A stretch of DNA of 64,000 nucleotides from Sulfitobacter noctilucae (GTDB taxonomy: Bacteria; Pseudomonadota; Alphaproteobacteria; Rhodobacterales; Rhodobacteraceae): the NCBI RefSeq assembly GCF_000622365.1, contig NZ_JASC01000001.1, positions 62,001 to 126,000 on the forward strand, in the 5' to 3' direction. Below the pieces are notes generated by a model. The model made no database searches. It saw only the letters and a list, made by a program, of their open reading frames with translations, and was not told the DNA's origin. Positions 33,422-44,033 of this stretch are shown here, piece by piece. Made by a program: the position numbers and the translations under genes. Within the stretch, counting starts at the first letter, position 1. Each line of letters begins with the position of its first letter.

Positions 33422-36343
33422 TTACCCCTGTTCCGGCACAAGAATTTCGCGTTTGCCTACGTGGTTGGCAGGCGAGACAAGCCCCTGATCTTCCATTTGT
33501 TCCACCAATCGCGCGGCCTTGTTATATCCAATAGCAAGCTTGCGCTGGATGTAGCTGGTGGAACACTTGCGATCCTTGATCACGACCGCAACGGCCTGAT
33601 CGTAAAGCGCATCTTCGCCATCGGTATTGCCACCCAGACCCAGCACCGCGTCAATATTGGCCTCTGAGTCTTCGGCCGGGCCATCGACCACACCACCGAC
33701 ATAATCCGGCTCGCCGAATTGCTTGAGGTGGTTGACGATTTCCTCGACCTCTTCGTCGCTGACAAAAGGACCATGACAGCGGGTGATCTTGGCTCCGCCA
33801 GCCATATAGAGCATGTCGCCCATGCCCAAAAGCTGCTCGGCACCCATTTCGCCCAGAATTGTGCGGCTGTCGATTTTCGAGGTGACCTGAAAGCTGATCC
33901 GAGTGGGGAAGTTCGCTTTGATTGTGCCGGTGATCACGTCCACGGACGGGCGCTGTGTCGCCATGATCAGGTGGATGCCAGAGGCCCGCGCCATTTGTGC
34001 CAGACGTTGGATGCAGGCCTCGATCTCTTTGCCTGCAACCATCATCAGGTCGGCCATTTCGTCAACAATCACGACGATATAGGGCAACGCCACGGGTGTG
34101 GTCTCTTCCGTCTCGAAAATCGGCTCGCCCGTATCCTCGTCGAATCCGGTCTGGACCGTTCGGCTGAACAATTCGCCTTTGGCCAAGGCGTCGCGGACAC
34201 GACCATTGTAGCCTTCGATGTTGCGCACGCCCATCTTGGACATCTTGCGATAGCGCTCTTCCATCTCGCCCACGGTCCACTTGAGCGCGACCACGGCCTT
34301 TTTCGGGTCGGTCACAACCGGGGACAACAGATGTGGGATACCGTCATAGACGCTAAGTTCCAGCATCTTGGGGTCGATCATGATCAGGCGGCATTCTTCT
34401 GGTGTCAGCTTGTAGAGCAGTGACAGGATCATCGTGTTGATCGCCACGGATTTACCGGAACCAGTTGTACCCGCAATCAACAGGTGGGGCATTTTGGCAA
34501 GGTTGGCGACCACAGGGTCACCACCAATGTCTTTGCCCAACGCCAGCGGCAAGCGCATGTTGCTGTCGCCAAAGTCACGCGCGGCAAGGATCTCGCGCAG
34601 GACAACTTTCTCGCGGTTTTCGTTGGGCAGTTCGATGCCGATCACCGACCGCCCTGGCACGGTAGAAACACGCGCAGACAGCGCCGCCATGGAGCGGGCG
34701 ATGTCATCGGCCAACCCGATCACACGAGAGGCTTTGAGGCCCGGCGCAGGCTCAAGCTCGTACATGGTGACAACGGGGCCGGGCCGCACGGCAGCGATTT
34801 CACCCTTCACACCGTAATCGTCCAGAACGCTTTCCAGCATCCGTGCGTTTTCTTCCAGAGCCTCATCGGACAGGTGCAGACGCTGCACGCTCTCGGGGCT
34901 TTCCAACAGGTTCAGCGGCGGCAGCTCGAAGCCAGGGTGCGAATCATCGAAGCTAAGCGCGGGCTGTGCTTCGGCCTGCGCCTGTTTGGAGGGCTGGACC
35001 GGCTTGCGGATCGGTTGCTGCACGATCTGGCGGGGTTCCGCCACGGGAATGGGCGGCACGACAGGTTCGGGCGCTTCCTGTAGCGGCAATACGGCGTCTT
35101 CAACGGGGTCAGCTTCGGGGGTCCGCGCTTCGGGCATCGGCGCGACCGGAATCGGCGCTGAAGGGGCAGCGGTGGTGATCGACAGACGCGAAGCGGTCAG
35201 GGGCGGCTCGGCCCTTGTACCGGTCAGGGGCGGTTCTGGTGGCAACGGCGCCTGCTGTGCAGTGGTGTTGAGCACAAGAGCATCAGGGCCGCGGCCCCGC
35301 CCTTTGGTCAAGGGTGCAGTGGCGTTTGTGTGAATAGCGGTCGCACTGCGTACGCGGTTTTTGATGACATCAGCGATCTTGGACTTGATACGGTCCTCGC
35401 CGGGGCCTTCGTCGACCTCTGCGGTGCTGTAGGTCTCGATCAGTTCAGGCTCCGGCATGGCATCAGGCCGCTTGATCAGGGCGGGCATACGGGCCAGCAA
35501 GCCGGTTTTCTGCTCGGCAGGTTCGGCAGCCTGCATCATTGGCTCCGCAGGCAGATCGGGTGCAGCAGGCGCGTGATAGGCGGGCTGACTGGCTTCCCAA
35601 GCTGCCTGTTCCTCGGCGGCGATGCGGTTTTGTTCGCGGCGTTCGGCCTGACGGGCCTGCAACCCCTGGGCGGCTTGCACGGCACCGCTGGCGCCCCGGC
35701 CCAGTACGGCCATCAGCATTGCGTAGGCCATGATGATCCCGACCAGCAAAAAGCGTGCCAAACGCTGCATTTCGAATTTGGTAAAGCCCAGCACGAAAGA
35801 CCCCAGTGCCAGAATGGCAACGCCCATCAGCAGAGACATCAGTTTGACGGTGAAGGTCGACCCGATGGGGAGGATCGTCAGGATAGCGCCCATGACCGTA
35901 TCGCCAAACAATCCGCCCAAGCCAAAGCTGTGGGTTTGCAGCCACTCCGGCCCCGGTGCCAGTGTTGCGGCATAAAGAGACCCGAGCGCTACAGCGATCG
36001 GTGCGAATATCAGACGACCAACCGCGCGGTCCTGCCCGTAGTGCAGCGCAAACCGCGCGCCCCAGAACAATAGCACAACCGCAATGCCCCAAGAGCCCCA
36101 GCCGACGATCATAAAGAGAGGTGCCGCGATAGATGCCCCCAGACGGCCCATCCAGTTCTGCACCGGCGCATCGGTCGAGACCATCCAGTTGGGATCATCC
36201 GGCGTGTAGCTGCCGATCATCATCGCGGCCATGACGCCCAACAGGATCAGCACCAGCCCCAGCAATTCCTTGCCACGTTTCTCAATGGCTTCCGCCATCT
36301 TGCTGTCCAGAAGTGGGTCGCGCCCGCGTGTCTGATATGCCAT
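33422..36343 (-). CDS. ftsK: DNA translocase FtsK
   Basis: 973 residues. The first ~200 hold four or five membrane helices ([40 protein letters not shown], and others). A Pro/Ala-rich linker runs from about 230 to 480. The RecA-like motor has Walker [17 protein letters not shown] (about 624) and Walker [14 protein letters not shown] (about 756). The C-terminal gamma winged helix ([28 protein letters not shown]) should read KOPS sequences. FtsK pumps chromosome termini through the septum and activates XerCD at dif. It is followed by lolA, an order common in alphaproteobacteria. Confidence 0.97.
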   Translation of the reverse strand: MAYQTRGRDPLLDSKMAEAIEKRGKELLGLVLILLGVMAAMMIGSYTPDDPNWMVSTDAPVQNWMGRLGASIAAPLFMIVGWGSWGIAVVLLFWGARFALHYGQDRAVGRLIFAPIAVALGSLYAATLAPGPEWLQTHSFGLGGLFGDTVMGAILTILPIGSTFTVKLMSLLMGVAILALGSFVLGFTKFEMQRLARFLLVGIIMAYAMLMAVLGRGASGAVQAAQGLQARQAERREQNRIAAEEQAAWEASQPAYHAPAAPDLPAEPMMQAAEPAEQKTGLLARMPALIKRPDAMPEPELIETYSTAEVDEGPGEDRIKSKIADVIKNRVRSATAIHTNATAPLTKGRGRGPDALVLNTTAQQAPLPPEPPLTGTRAEPPLTASRLSITTAAPSAPIPVAPMPEARTPEADPVEDAVLPLQEAPEPVVPPIPVAEPRQIVQQPIRKPVQPSKQAQAEAQPALSFDDSHPGFELPPLNLLESPESVQRLHLSDEALEENARMLESVLDDYGVKGEIAAVRPGPVVTMYELEPAPGLKASRVIGLADDIARSMAALSARVSTVPGRSVIGIELPNENREKVVLREILAARDFGDSNMRLPLALGKDIGGDPVVANLAKMPHLLIAGTTGSGKSVAINTMILSLLYKLTPEECRLIMIDPKMLELSVYDGIPHLLSPVVTDPKKAVVALKWTVGEMEERYRKMSKMGVRNIEGYNGRVRDALAKGELFSRTVQTGFDEDTGEPIFETEETTPVALPYIVVIVDEMADLMMVAGKEIEACIQRLAQMARASGIHLIMATQRPSVDVITGTIKANFPTRISFQVTSKIDSRTILGEMGAEQLLGMGDMLYMAGGAKITRCHGPFVSDEEVEEIVNHLKQFGEPDYVGGVVDGPAEDSEANIDAVLGLGGNTDGEDALYDQAVAVVIKDRKCSTSYIQRKLAIGYNKAARLVEQMEDQGLVSPANHVGKREILVPEQG

Positions 36344-36360
36344 CTACTCGTCCCTCAACT

Positions 36361-37548
36361 TTACGCCGCATAGAGGCAGGTGCGGATCAGGTCCACCCCC
36401 CGCTCTGTCTCGTCTTTGGGGGCAACCAAGGCCGCCCGAATGTATGTGTTTCCGGGGTTTTCCCCGTTTGCATCGTCCTGTGCCAGATAACCACCCGGCA
36501 AGACTTTAACGCCAGTCTCGCGCCAGAGCTTCACCGCGGCCTCTTCGTCATTCTCGACCGGCAACCAAAGAAAAAATCCGGCCTCGGGGCTGACGTATCC
36601 CGGTACATTGCCAAGGATACGGTCCGCGATCTCGAACTTTTCCTGATAGAGCTTACGGCTTTCCTCGACATGCGCCTCGTCATTCCAGACCGCAGCTGCA
36701 GCCATTTGCAAGGGCAGCGGCAGGGGCGCACCGGAATAATTACGCAACTGTTTGATCTCGCGCATCGTTTCCGCACCGGATGCCACAAAGCCGGAACGGA
36801 GCCCCGGCAGGTTTGACCGTTTGCTGAGCGAGTGAAAGATGACAATACGGTTGCGGTCCACGCCCAGTTCTTCGGCCACTTGCATCGCACCGACAGGCGG
36901 CGTGTCGCGGTAGATCTCTGAATAACATTCGTCGGCGAAAATCTTGAAATCGTATTTCTCGGCCAGCGCGATCAGATCGGTCCAATACGCGCGGTCCGCC
37001 ACGGCGCCCTGCGGGTTCGCGGGCGAACAGATATAGGCGGCGGTGGTGCGCTGAAGCGTTTCTTCGGGCACGCTGTGAAAATCAGGCAGATGGCCGGTGG
37101 CACTGGTCGCATTGACCATCACCGGATCAGAAGCACCTGAAATCGCGCCGATCATATAGACCTGATAAAAAGGATTCGGGATCAGGATCGCAGGCTTTTT
37201 CCCGTTCTTTGTCTCAGGACACAGCGCAATAACCGCGTTATACAGCCCCTCCCGCGTGCCGTTTAGCGCCATCACTTCAGTCTCGGCGTCCATTTCGGCC
37301 CCGTAGCGGCGTTTGATCCAGCCTGCGATGGCGGACTTCAGTTCGGGCGCGCCATCATTTGGGGGATAACGGTTAAACCCGGCCGCATGCTCCGTGATCA
37401 CATCGGTAACCCAGGCCGGAAACGCATGTTTCGGCTCGCCAATCGTCATCTGGATCAATGGTCCGCCACCTTCGTGGACATCCAGCAAGGCGCGCAGACG
37501 CGGCCAAGCATGTGCCGGAAGGTTCGAAAACCGCTCTGGGTACAACAT
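36361..37548 (-). CDS. PLP-dependent class I/II aminotransferase, possibly succinyldiaminopimelate transaminase
   Basis: 395 residues. The fold-type I pattern is clear: IGEPKHAFP, LNGTREGLYNAVIAL, SPANPQGAVAD, IFADECYSEIYRD, and the PLP-Lys in FHSLSKRSNLPGLRSGFV. The opening (NLPAHAWPRLRALLDVHEGG) and the length match proteins usually annotated as DapC-like N-succinyldiaminopimelate aminotransferases in alphaproteobacteria. That substrate is an inference from similarity; other amino acids are possible. It ends 17 bases before ftsK starts, so the two probably share a transcript. Confidence 0.85.
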   Translation of the reverse strand: MLYPERFSNLPAHAWPRLRALLDVHEGGGPLIQMTIGEPKHAFPAWVTDVITEHAAGFNRYPPNDGAPELKSAIAGWIKRRYGAEMDAETEVMALNGTREGLYNAVIALCPETKNGKKPAILIPNPFYQVYMIGAISGASDPVMVNATSATGHLPDFHSVPEETLQRTTAAYICSPANPQGAVADRAYWTDLIALAEKYDFKIFADECYSEIYRDTPPVGAMQVAEELGVDRNRIVIFHSLSKRSNLPGLRSGFVASGAETMREIKQLRNYSGAPLPLPLQMAAAAVWNDEAHVEESRKLYQEKFEIADRILGNVPGYVSPEAGFFLWLPVENDEEAAVKLWRETGVKVLPGGYLAQDDANGENPGNTYIRAALVAPKDETERGVDLIRTCLYAA

Positions 37549-37665
37549 TACAACTGCCTCGGATCGGGATCATTATCGCCCCGTTTTCCCCAAAGTACCC
37601 AAGGCGCTGCGGCCCGTCCAGAAAAACCGGAACGCAATCAGGCCTTTGTGGCATTTAGGCCAACC

Positions 37666-38997
37666 CTAGCGCAGCGCCTCCTCGGCTGCAGCGGCCAAGC
37701 GCAGCAGAGTCTCTTCCATATCTGGTGGGCACATCAGCATCAAACCACAAGAAGGCGTATCCGTGGGCAGGGTAATCGCGCAAACCCCCATCAAATTTCC
37801 AATGCGGGTATTTCGCAAAGTCATCAGATTTTCGCTGAGGTAATAGTCGTGGTCTTGCTCCAGCCGCGCCAGATTTGGCGGCAGGATGGGGCAAGTGGGC
37901 ACCAACACCGCATCATAGCCCGCCACTGCCGCATCATATTGCGCACGCAGGGCATCCGTTTTGGCCCATGCGGCGACATAATCAGCGCCTGAGTGGTTCT
38001 GGCCCAATCGAAACCGCTCGAGGATTTCGGAATACATTTTGTCCGGATTTGCTTCGATAATGTCGCGCCACAGGCCGTAGGCTTCGGTCGTATAGAGACA
38101 TCCGGCCAGCGCGTTGGCCTCTTCGACCTCTGGCACATCGATCTCGTCGATTGTCGCCCCCGCCTCGATCAATTTAGCGCAGGCAGTTTCAAACGCCGCC
38201 CTAGGTGCATCGTCCAGATCCGTCATCGCCAATGTGCGTAGGATAGCAAAGTGCCGCCCGCTCAAGTCTGCTTGCCGCAGATCGGCAGGCTTGCTGCCCT
38301 CCAACAATGCGAGCAAGAGGCCTGCGTCTTCGACAGAACGGCAGAGCGGGCCGATGGTATCGAATTTCATTGCAAGCGGCACAACGCCTTCAAGCGTCAA
38401 CCGCCCGGAGGTGGTTTTCAGCCCCACCAGATCGTTCCAGACCGCTGGCACGCGCACGGACCCGCCCGTGTCGGAGCCGATGGCGGCGGCCGCGAGATTG
38501 AATGCAACGGAGGCCGCAGCCCCGGAAGACGACCCGCCCGATACCGCATCAGCATCGTTGACGCACGGCGGTGTCGACGTGCTGGGATTGTAGCCGAGAC
38601 CGGAGAAAGCAAGCTCGCTCATATGGGTCTTGCCCAGACAGACCAGCCCGGCAGCGGTTGCGTTGGCCAAAACCACGGCGTCGCGGTCCGGCACACGTCC
38701 TTCCAGCAATTTGGAGCCCGCTTCGGTCCCTATGCCTGCGGTGTCGAAAAGATCTTTCCAAGATATCGGCACGCCGTCCAACGGGGACAAACGATGCCCG
38801 CTGGCCGCACGTTCGGCAGCGGCAGCCGCTTCGGCCAGCGCCCGATCACCTGTGACACGGGCATAGATGCGATCGCGCAGCGGGTGGACCTCGATGGCGC
38901 CCAGATAGGTCTGGCAAAGTGCCACCGGATCAATCTCGCCCGCGCCGATGCCCCGGCCAAGGTCGGCGGCAGTCATTGTCAGCCAGTCTTGCATCAC
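37666..38997 (-). CDS. Amidase (amidase-signature family)
   Basis: 443 residues. The Ser-cisSer-Lys triad can be placed: Lys in LDGVPISWKDLFDTAG (near 80), the Gly/Ser-rich AVSGGSSSGAAASVAFNLAA with the cis-Ser, and the nucleophile in AIGSDTGGSVRVPAVWNDLVG. The length is below that of GatA and no gatB/gatC is nearby, so this is a stand-alone amide hydrolase of unknown substrate. It precedes the aminotransferase by 117 bp in the same direction and is divergent from the UbiH-type gene. Confidence 0.9.
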   Translation of the reverse strand: MMQDWLTMTAADLGRGIGAGEIDPVALCQTYLGAIEVHPLRDRIYARVTGDRALAEAAAAAERAASGHRLSPLDGVPISWKDLFDTAGIGTEAGSKLLEGRVPDRDAVVLANATAAGLVCLGKTHMSELAFSGLGYNPSTSTPPCVNDADAVSGGSSSGAAASVAFNLAAAAIGSDTGGSVRVPAVWNDLVGLKTTSGRLTLEGVVPLAMKFDTIGPLCRSVEDAGLLLALLEGSKPADLRQADLSGRHFAILRTLAMTDLDDAPRAAFETACAKLIEAGATIDEIDVPEVEEANALAGCLYTTEAYGLWRDIIEANPDKMYSEILERFRLGQNHSGADYVAAWAKTDALRAQYDAAVAGYDAVLVPTCPILPPNLARLEQDHDYYLSENLMTLRNTRIGNLMGVCAITLPTDTPSCGLMLMCPPDMEETLLRLAAAAEEALR

Positions 38998-39079
38998 TCA
39001 TTCCCCCAATTCGGTCAGGCAAAGCGTAGCGACGCTTGCGCACATGGACAATCCCTGCCTCACCGCCATATTGAAGCGC

Positions 39080-40306
39080 ATGGAATTTGACACAGATATC
39101 GCGATCATCGGTGGCGGGCTGAACGGCACTACGCTAGCCTTGGCTCTGGCCAAAGCCGGTCAGCACGTCACATTGATTGACGCGCAACTGCAAACGACTA
39201 AATCAGAGCCGGGCTTTGACGGGCGGTCCTATGCGATGGCGCTGACCTCGACGCGGATGCTGGATGGGCTAGGCCTGTGGGACGCCCTCTCCCCTGATGC
39301 GCAACCGATGCTTGAGATCAAAGTGACCGATGGCCGCGCGGGCGATGGTCCCTCTCCGATGTTCATGCATTTTGATCACGCCGAGATCGAAGAAGGGCCA
39401 ATGGGCTTTATGTTGCAGGATCGGCATCTGCGACGGGTGCTGCTGGATGCGGTGGCGGCCAATGATGGTGTGACCCTGTGCGATGGGGAAACGGTAACCG
39501 TGCAAACCGTAGATGCCGCTGGCGTGACGCTGACGCTGGCCTCAGGCAAGACGTTGCGGGCGCGGATGGCTGTCGGGGCTGACGGGCGCGGAACCGGCAC
39601 TGGACAACGCGCAGGAATCAAACGTACCGAATGGGCCTATCGCCAGACAGCACTGGTCTGCGCCATTGAACACGAATTGCCGCATCACGGCGTGGCGCAT
39701 CAATTCTTCATGCCGCCCGGCCCGCTGGCCATTCTGCCGCTGACCGGCAATCGCTCTTCCATTGTCTGGAGCGAGAGCGCCGAGAATGCGGCACGGATTC
39801 AGGCGCTGCCCGACGCTGAATATTTGGATGTGTTGCGCCCCCGTTTCGGCAGTTTTCTGGGCGAGGTCTCGCTTGCCGGAGCGCGGTACACATATCCTCT
39901 CGGGCTGTCGTTGGCGCACACGATGGTTGCACCGCGTGTCGCACTAGTGGGAGATGCGGCGCATGGCGTGCATCCCATTGCGGGGCAAGGATTGAACGCC
40001 GGTATGCGCGACATTGCAGCACTGGCTGAAGTCATCGCGGATGCAGCGCGGCGCGGTGAAGACGTTGGATCAGATGCGGTGCTCGCTCGCTATCAAGAAT
40101 GGCGCCGCTTCGACAACGCGGCACTCGCATTGGCGACGGACAGCTTCAATAGATTGTTCTCAAACGACAATCCACTTGTCCGGATGGCACGCGACGTTGG
40201 AATGGCTGCGGTAAATGCTTTGCCCGGGCTACGCCGGGGTTTCATGCGCGAAGCCGCAGGCCTGACCGGCGATCTGCCCCGCTTGATGCAGGGCAAACAG
40301 CTTTAA
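39080..40306 (+). CDS. UbiH/UbiF-family FAD-dependent hydroxylase
   Basis: 408 residues from ATG 39080; ATG 39044 is an alternative but adds unconserved residues. It has the class A flavoprotein hydroxylase motifs: [20 protein letters not shown] (FAD), [19 protein letters not shown] (the DG motif) and [29 protein letters not shown] (the GD motif with the UbiH-type HPIAGQG). It should hydroxylate the ring of a ubiquinone precursor at the membrane; which carbon is not certain. Its stop overlaps that of the convergent Trm112-like gene through TTAA. Confidence 0.9.
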   Translation: MEFDTDIAIIGGGLNGTTLALALAKAGQHVTLIDAQLQTTKSEPGFDGRSYAMALTSTRMLDGLGLWDALSPDAQPMLEIKVTDGRAGDGPSPMFMHFDHAEIEEGPMGFMLQDRHLRRVLLDAVAANDGVTLCDGETVTVQTVDAAGVTLTLASGKTLRARMAVGADGRGTGTGQRAGIKRTEWAYRQTALVCAIEHELPHHGVAHQFFMPPGPLAILPLTGNRSSIVWSESAENAARIQALPDAEYLDVLRPRFGSFLGEVSLAGARYTYPLGLSLAHTMVAPRVALVGDAAHGVHPIAGQGLNAGMRDIAALAEVIADAARRGEDVGSDAVLARYQEWRRFDNAALALATDSFNRLFSNDNPLVRMARDVGMAAVNALPGLRRGFMREAAGLTGDLPRLMQGKQL

Positions 40307-40494
40307 TCGTCGTCGAGCTTTCGTGCTTCGTCGATCAGCATCACAGGAATGCCGTTGCGGATCGGATAGGCCAAACCGGCGGCTTTCGACACCAGTTCCT
40401 GCTTTTCCGCGTCATAGCTCAGCGTGGTCTGGTTGCGCGGACAGATCAGCGCCTCAAGCATGCGGCGGTCAAATGGGACAACAGTATCGGTCAT
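40303..40494 (-). CDS. Trm112/YcaR-like small protein
   Basis: 63 residues. The family frame is plain: [39 protein letters not shown] and [12 protein letters not shown]. Only one Cys remains, where classical members use CPxCxG and a further Cys region for zinc, so this version probably does not bind zinc; that is common in alphaproteobacteria. The eukaryotic protein activates methyltransferases, and a similar partner role here is unproven. ATGA overlap with the LON-domain gene upstream indicates coupling. Confidence 0.88.
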   Translation of the reverse strand: MTDTVVPFDRRMLEALICPRNQTTLSYDAEKQELVSKAAGLAYPIRNGIPVMLIDEARKLDDD

Positions 40495-41135
40495 TGCATC
40501 ATGCCTTCGTCTTCTCCGCCGCGCAGGGCGTATTCGATCAGCGTCACGAGGGTCTCGCGCCGTGTTTCAAGCGATGGGGCTTCAAGCAAGGCCTGTTTGT
40601 CCTCGCCCTCCAGATCCAGCATCATTGACAATGAATTGATCAGCAATTCATCGTCTGCTTCCTTCAGCGTGCTCCAATCCGCAGACAGACCACGCGCCTC
40701 AAAGTAGCGGCCAAGCAAATCCAGGAAGGGTTTGCGATGGAACCCTGTATCGTCCTCCCCATCGCCAAGGTCACGCTCGAAACCGTCCCAGTTCACCACG
40801 CATTTGCGGTAGGGACTGAAGCCTTCGACCTCGTTGACCACACGGAAGCGCGAAACGCCGCCGAGAGTGATCATATATCGACCGTCCTCGGTTTCGGAAA
40901 ACTGGGTGATGCGCCCTGCACAGCCAATGGTTTGCAAGCCCGGTCCTTCACGGCCAGGCACCTTGTTGGGCTGCACCATACCGATCAGGCGAGCGTCTGT
41001 TTTCAGCGCATCTTCAATCATCTGAAGATACCGCGGCTCAAAGATATGCAACGGCAACCTTGAGCGGGGCAGCAACAATGCACCGCCCAAGGGAAAGATC
41101 GCAATCGTATCTGGCAGTTCTGTTTGCTTTATCAT
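40491..41135 (-). CDS. LON substrate-binding domain protein
   Basis: 214 residues consisting of the Lon N-terminal domain without ATPase or protease: [60 protein letters not shown], then a helical C-terminus. Such proteins may act in proteostasis by binding unfolded or specific substrates, but function is not established. It lies between the thioredoxin-TPR gene (27-bp gap) and the Trm112-like gene (4-base overlap), so the three form an operon. Confidence 0.92.
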   Translation of the reverse strand: MIKQTELPDTIAIFPLGGALLLPRSRLPLHIFEPRYLQMIEDALKTDARLIGMVQPNKVPGREGPGLQTIGCAGRITQFSETEDGRYMITLGGVSRFRVVNEVEGFSPYRKCVVNWDGFERDLGDGEDDTGFHRKPFLDLLGRYFEARGLSADWSTLKEADDELLINSLSMMLDLEGEDKQALLEAPSLETRRETLVTLIEYALRGGEDEGMMQ

Positions 41136-41162
41136 GTTACGGCATCTAGCGCGGTGCAGGGG

Positions 41163-42083
41163 TCAGGCAAATATCAGAGAGCTTAATTTGCGCCGTCCGT
41201 TCAGAACGATTGGATCGTTTGGCTTCAAGGCATCGAAAATAGTGAAAAGTTGCGTTTTCGCAGCCCCTTCGTTCCATTCCTTATCGCGACCAAAGAGGGT
41301 CAGCAGGTGATCAACCGCGCCTTCGGCGTCGCCATTTGCATAAAGCGCCTGAGCGAGATCGAAACGGGCCTGCAGGTCATCTGGGTTCGCTTCAACCGCA
41401 GCAGTTAGTTCGGCCACCGGCCCAGCATCTGCCGCTTGGCGAGCCAGCGCCAGCTGCGCGTGCGCTGCTTCCAATTCGGGCGATGTTGAAATCTCGATCG
41501 GGGCACCGTTGAGCAGCGCCTCCGCCTGATCCAGCTCATCCATTGCAATGTGGGCCCGGACCATGCCGCCATATGCGGCGGCGTTATTCGGATCCTCGCC
41601 CAATATCGCCGCGAAGGTTTGCGCTGCATCCGTGGCAGCCCCCTCGGCCAGCATTTCCTCAGCCGCGTCAATTGCGTCGGCCAGACCATCGTCGGGGGCC
41701 TCGCCCCCTGCGGCCTTCACCACACGGTTCACGAAATCCTTGATTTCGGACTGCGGTACGACGCCTTGGAAGCCGTCAATCGGCTGGCCCTTATGAAAGG
41801 CATAGACTGTCGGGATCGACTGAATCTGCAATTGCCCCGCGATCATCTGCGCTTCGTCCACGTTGACCTTGACCATCTTGACCGCACCCTTGGCGGCACG
41901 CACGGCCTCTTCCAACTGGGGCCCAAGCGTTTTGCAAGGGCCGCACCAGGGTGCCCAAAAATCAACGATCACCGGGATCGTCTGCGACGCCTCGACCACA
42001 TCAGCCATAAAGCTGGCCTCATCGCTGTCCTTAATCTGATCAGCGTCATTGGCACCTGCGGCACCCATCAGGTTCAGTTCCAT
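41163..42083 (-). CDS. Thioredoxin-TPR protein (CnoX/YbbN-like)
   Basis: 306 residues. Residues 20-125 are a thioredoxin domain with VIVDFWAPWCGPCKTLGPQL (Cys47 and Cys50) and cis-Pro in IQSIPTVYAF. Residues 135-305 are tetratricopeptide-like helices (AAEEMLAEGAATDAAQTFAA, FDLAQALYANGDAEGAVDHL). E. coli CnoX has a degenerate SQHC site; this protein keeps WCGPC and so may be redox-active. It works as a holdase linked to GroEL in E. coli and Caulobacter. It heads the three-gene operon with the LON and Trm112 genes. Confidence 0.92.
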   Translation of the reverse strand: MELNLMGAAGANDADQIKDSDEASFMADVVEASQTIPVIVDFWAPWCGPCKTLGPQLEEAVRAAKGAVKMVKVNVDEAQMIAGQLQIQSIPTVYAFHKGQPIDGFQGVVPQSEIKDFVNRVVKAAGGEAPDDGLADAIDAAEEMLAEGAATDAAQTFAAILGEDPNNAAAYGGMVRAHIAMDELDQAEALLNGAPIEISTSPELEAAHAQLALARQAADAGPVAELTAAVEANPDDLQARFDLAQALYANGDAEGAVDHLLTLFGRDKEWNEGAAKTQLFTIFDALKPNDPIVLNGRRKLSSLIFA

Positions 42084-42137
42084 ATCTTCATCCTCGCTAT
42101 CGCGTTCGTGGGATATATGAGCGCTTTGACCGCAGAA

Positions 42138-42926
42138 TCAAAGGTCAAAGGTTGCAAAAACCGGTGCATGGTCGCTGGGTTGCTCCCATCCACGCACCGC
42201 CCGCTGGATATGGCTGGAGTGGGCGGCGTTTGATATATCAGGTGTGGCCCAGATGTGATCCAGCCTGCGACCCTTGTCGGCGTTGTCCCAATCTGGCGAC
42301 CGGTAAGACCACCAGCTGTACAGGTTGCCGTCAGGAATATCCTGCCGGGTGATATCAACCCATCCGCCTGCATCTTGCGTGGCCCCCAGCGCCTCAACCT
42401 CGACCGGGGTATGGCTGACGACTTTAAGCAGCTTCTTGTGATCCCAGACGTCATCCTCGCGCGGGGCGATGTTCAGATCGCCGACAAGGATGGCCTTCTC
42501 AGGCTTTTCTGCATGAAACCAGTCACGCATCTCGGACAGGTAATCCATTTTCTGACCGAACTTTTCATTAATGGTGCGGTCAGGTTTGTCCCCGCCCGCA
42601 GGCACATAGAAATTATGGATGGTCGTCCCGTTCTCAAGCCGGGCTGCAACGTGGCGGGCATGACCCAGCGCGGCAAAATCCTTGTCGCCCACATCTTCGA
42701 GCGGCAGCTTGGACAGGATGGCGACGCCGTTGTATCCCTTCTGGCCTCGCGCCACCATGTGGCCATAGCCCGCCGCCCTGAAACCCTCCAAGGGAATCTT
42801 GTCGACCGGACTTTTACACTCTTGCAGACAAAGCACATCCGGCCCGTGTTCGGCCAGCATCCGCAGCACCAAAGGCTCGCGCAGCCGAACCGAGTTGATG
42901 TTCCAGGTGGCGAGAGAAAAAGACAT
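42138..42926 (-). CDS. xthA: Exodeoxyribonuclease III (AP endonuclease)
   Basis: 262 residues from ATG 42926. Endonuclease/exonuclease/phosphatase motifs are in order: FSLATWNINSVRLRE, VLCLQECKSPVDKIP, YNGVAILSK, NFYVPAGGDKPDR, AILVGDLNIAPREDDVWD, and the ending GWEQPSDHAPVFATFDL with the catalytic Asp-His. It cleaves at abasic sites and trims 3' ends in base excision repair. A 254-bp gap to the response regulator holds that gene's terminator. Confidence 0.95.
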   Translation of the reverse strand: MSFSLATWNINSVRLREPLVLRMLAEHGPDVLCLQECKSPVDKIPLEGFRAAGYGHMVARGQKGYNGVAILSKLPLEDVGDKDFAALGHARHVAARLENGTTIHNFYVPAGGDKPDRTINEKFGQKMDYLSEMRDWFHAEKPEKAILVGDLNIAPREDDVWDHKKLLKVVSHTPVEVEALGATQDAGGWVDITRQDIPDGNLYSWWSYRSPDWDNADKGRRLDHIWATPDISNAAHSSHIQRAVRGWEQPSDHAPVFATFDL

Positions 42927-43016
42927 AGGACTGCTCCGATTTAGGGTTTTGCGCACCCTAAGCGAGAATGAGCGCAGGGGAAACGCAAGAACCGGAACGG
43001 CCTGTGACGCGGTATG

Positions 43017-43047
43017 AAAAAAAGGGCCGGACCCGAAGGTCCGACCC
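43017..43047 (-). terminator. Terminator of the response regulator, 130 bases past its stop
   Basis: On the minus strand GGGTCGGACC pairs with GGTCCGGCCC (10 bp, one G-U) with a TTCG tetraloop and a run of T. The 132 bases between the stop (43180) and this hairpin form a long 3' UTR. Confidence 0.93.
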
Positions 43048-43179
43048 AGTTCATCGGGGGAAAATATGTCTGCACCCGGACATAAACTTCGGGTCGTCAA
43101 CCAAGCGGAAACTCATGAAAAAAACCGCTCTTTCTTACAAACGACAGAACGCGGGATTTGGTTCCGTCGCCGTGAAGAT

Positions 43180-43866
43180 TTATGACATCAGGCGGTAGCC
43201 GCCAGATTCAGTGACCAGCAAGCGTGCATTCGACGGATCCGGTTCAATCTTCTGGCGCAGGCGATAAATGTGCGTTTCAAGCGTATGGGTGGTGACCCCG
43301 GCGTTATAGCCCCATACCTCGTGCAAAAGCACGTCGCGCGGTACGACGCCCTCGCTCGACCGGTAAAGAAACTTGAGAATGTTTGTCTCTTTCTCCGTCA
43401 ACCGAACCTTTTTCTCGTCTTCGGTAATCAAAAGCTTCATCGAAGGTTTGAACGTATAAGGCCCAAGCTGGAAAATCGCGTCTTCCGATTGCTCATGCTG
43501 GCGCAACTGCGCACGGATACGCGCCAGCAGCACGGGAAACTTGAACGGCTTTGCCACATAGTCGTTAGCGCCCGCATCCAGACCCAGAATGGTATCTGCA
43601 TCACCGTCATGGCCTGTCAGCATCATGATCGGGCTTTTGACCCCCTGCTTGCGCATCAAACGGCACAGCTCTCTGCCATCGGTATCCGGCAGCCCCACAT
43701 CGAGGATCACCAGATCATACAGCGTTTCCTTGGCGCGGGTCATGGCATCTGCGCCATTGGCAGCTTCGAATATGTCGAAGTCTTCGGTCATGATCAGCTG
43801 TTCGCTCAGCGCTTCGCGCAGATCGTCATCATCGTCTACCAGCAGTATCTTTTTTAACTGCGCCAT
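43180..43866 (-). CDS. OmpR/PhoB-family response regulator, CenR-like
   Basis: 228 residues from ATG 43866 with GGGAGGAATCC upstream. The receiver has the acidic pocket KILLVDDDDDLREAL and phospho-acceptor Asp56 in LVILDVGLPDTDG, plus MMLTGHDGDADTILGLDAGANDYVAKPF. The C-terminal winged helix is VRLTEKETNILKFLYRSSEGVVPRDVLLHEVWGYNAGVTTHTLETHIYRLRQKIEPD. Overall it resembles CenR of alphaproteobacteria, an essential envelope regulator in Caulobacter; that equivalence is from memory. No histidine kinase is adjacent, as is usual for CenR. It is divergent from ribA. Confidence 0.88.
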   Translation of the reverse strand: MAQLKKILLVDDDDDLREALSEQLIMTEDFDIFEAANGADAMTRAKETLYDLVILDVGLPDTDGRELCRLMRKQGVKSPIMMLTGHDGDADTILGLDAGANDYVAKPFKFPVLLARIRAQLRQHEQSEDAIFQLGPYTFKPSMKLLITEDEKKVRLTEKETNILKFLYRSSEGVVPRDVLLHEVWGYNAGVTTHTLETHIYRLRQKIEPDPSNARLLVTESGGYRLMS

Positions 43867-44033
43867 CGGATTCCTCCCGTTAAACTCGTCACTAAAGTGT
43901 GTACTCTTGCCCTGTAGAACAAGCGTAGCGGTCATTCTGTCACGTCCGCGTGTACGAAGCCGCGTCAAATGTTTCAATTCCGGTCCGGCTAACGTAAGTA
44001 TTGCGCCAAATGACAACAGAGTTGTAACACGAA

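Noticed and set aside
43870..44030. Possible CtrA-type TTAA-N7-TTAA box between the response regulator and ribA
   Set aside because: Only one TTAA is present with the required spacing; the second half (ACTA/CTAA) does not match.
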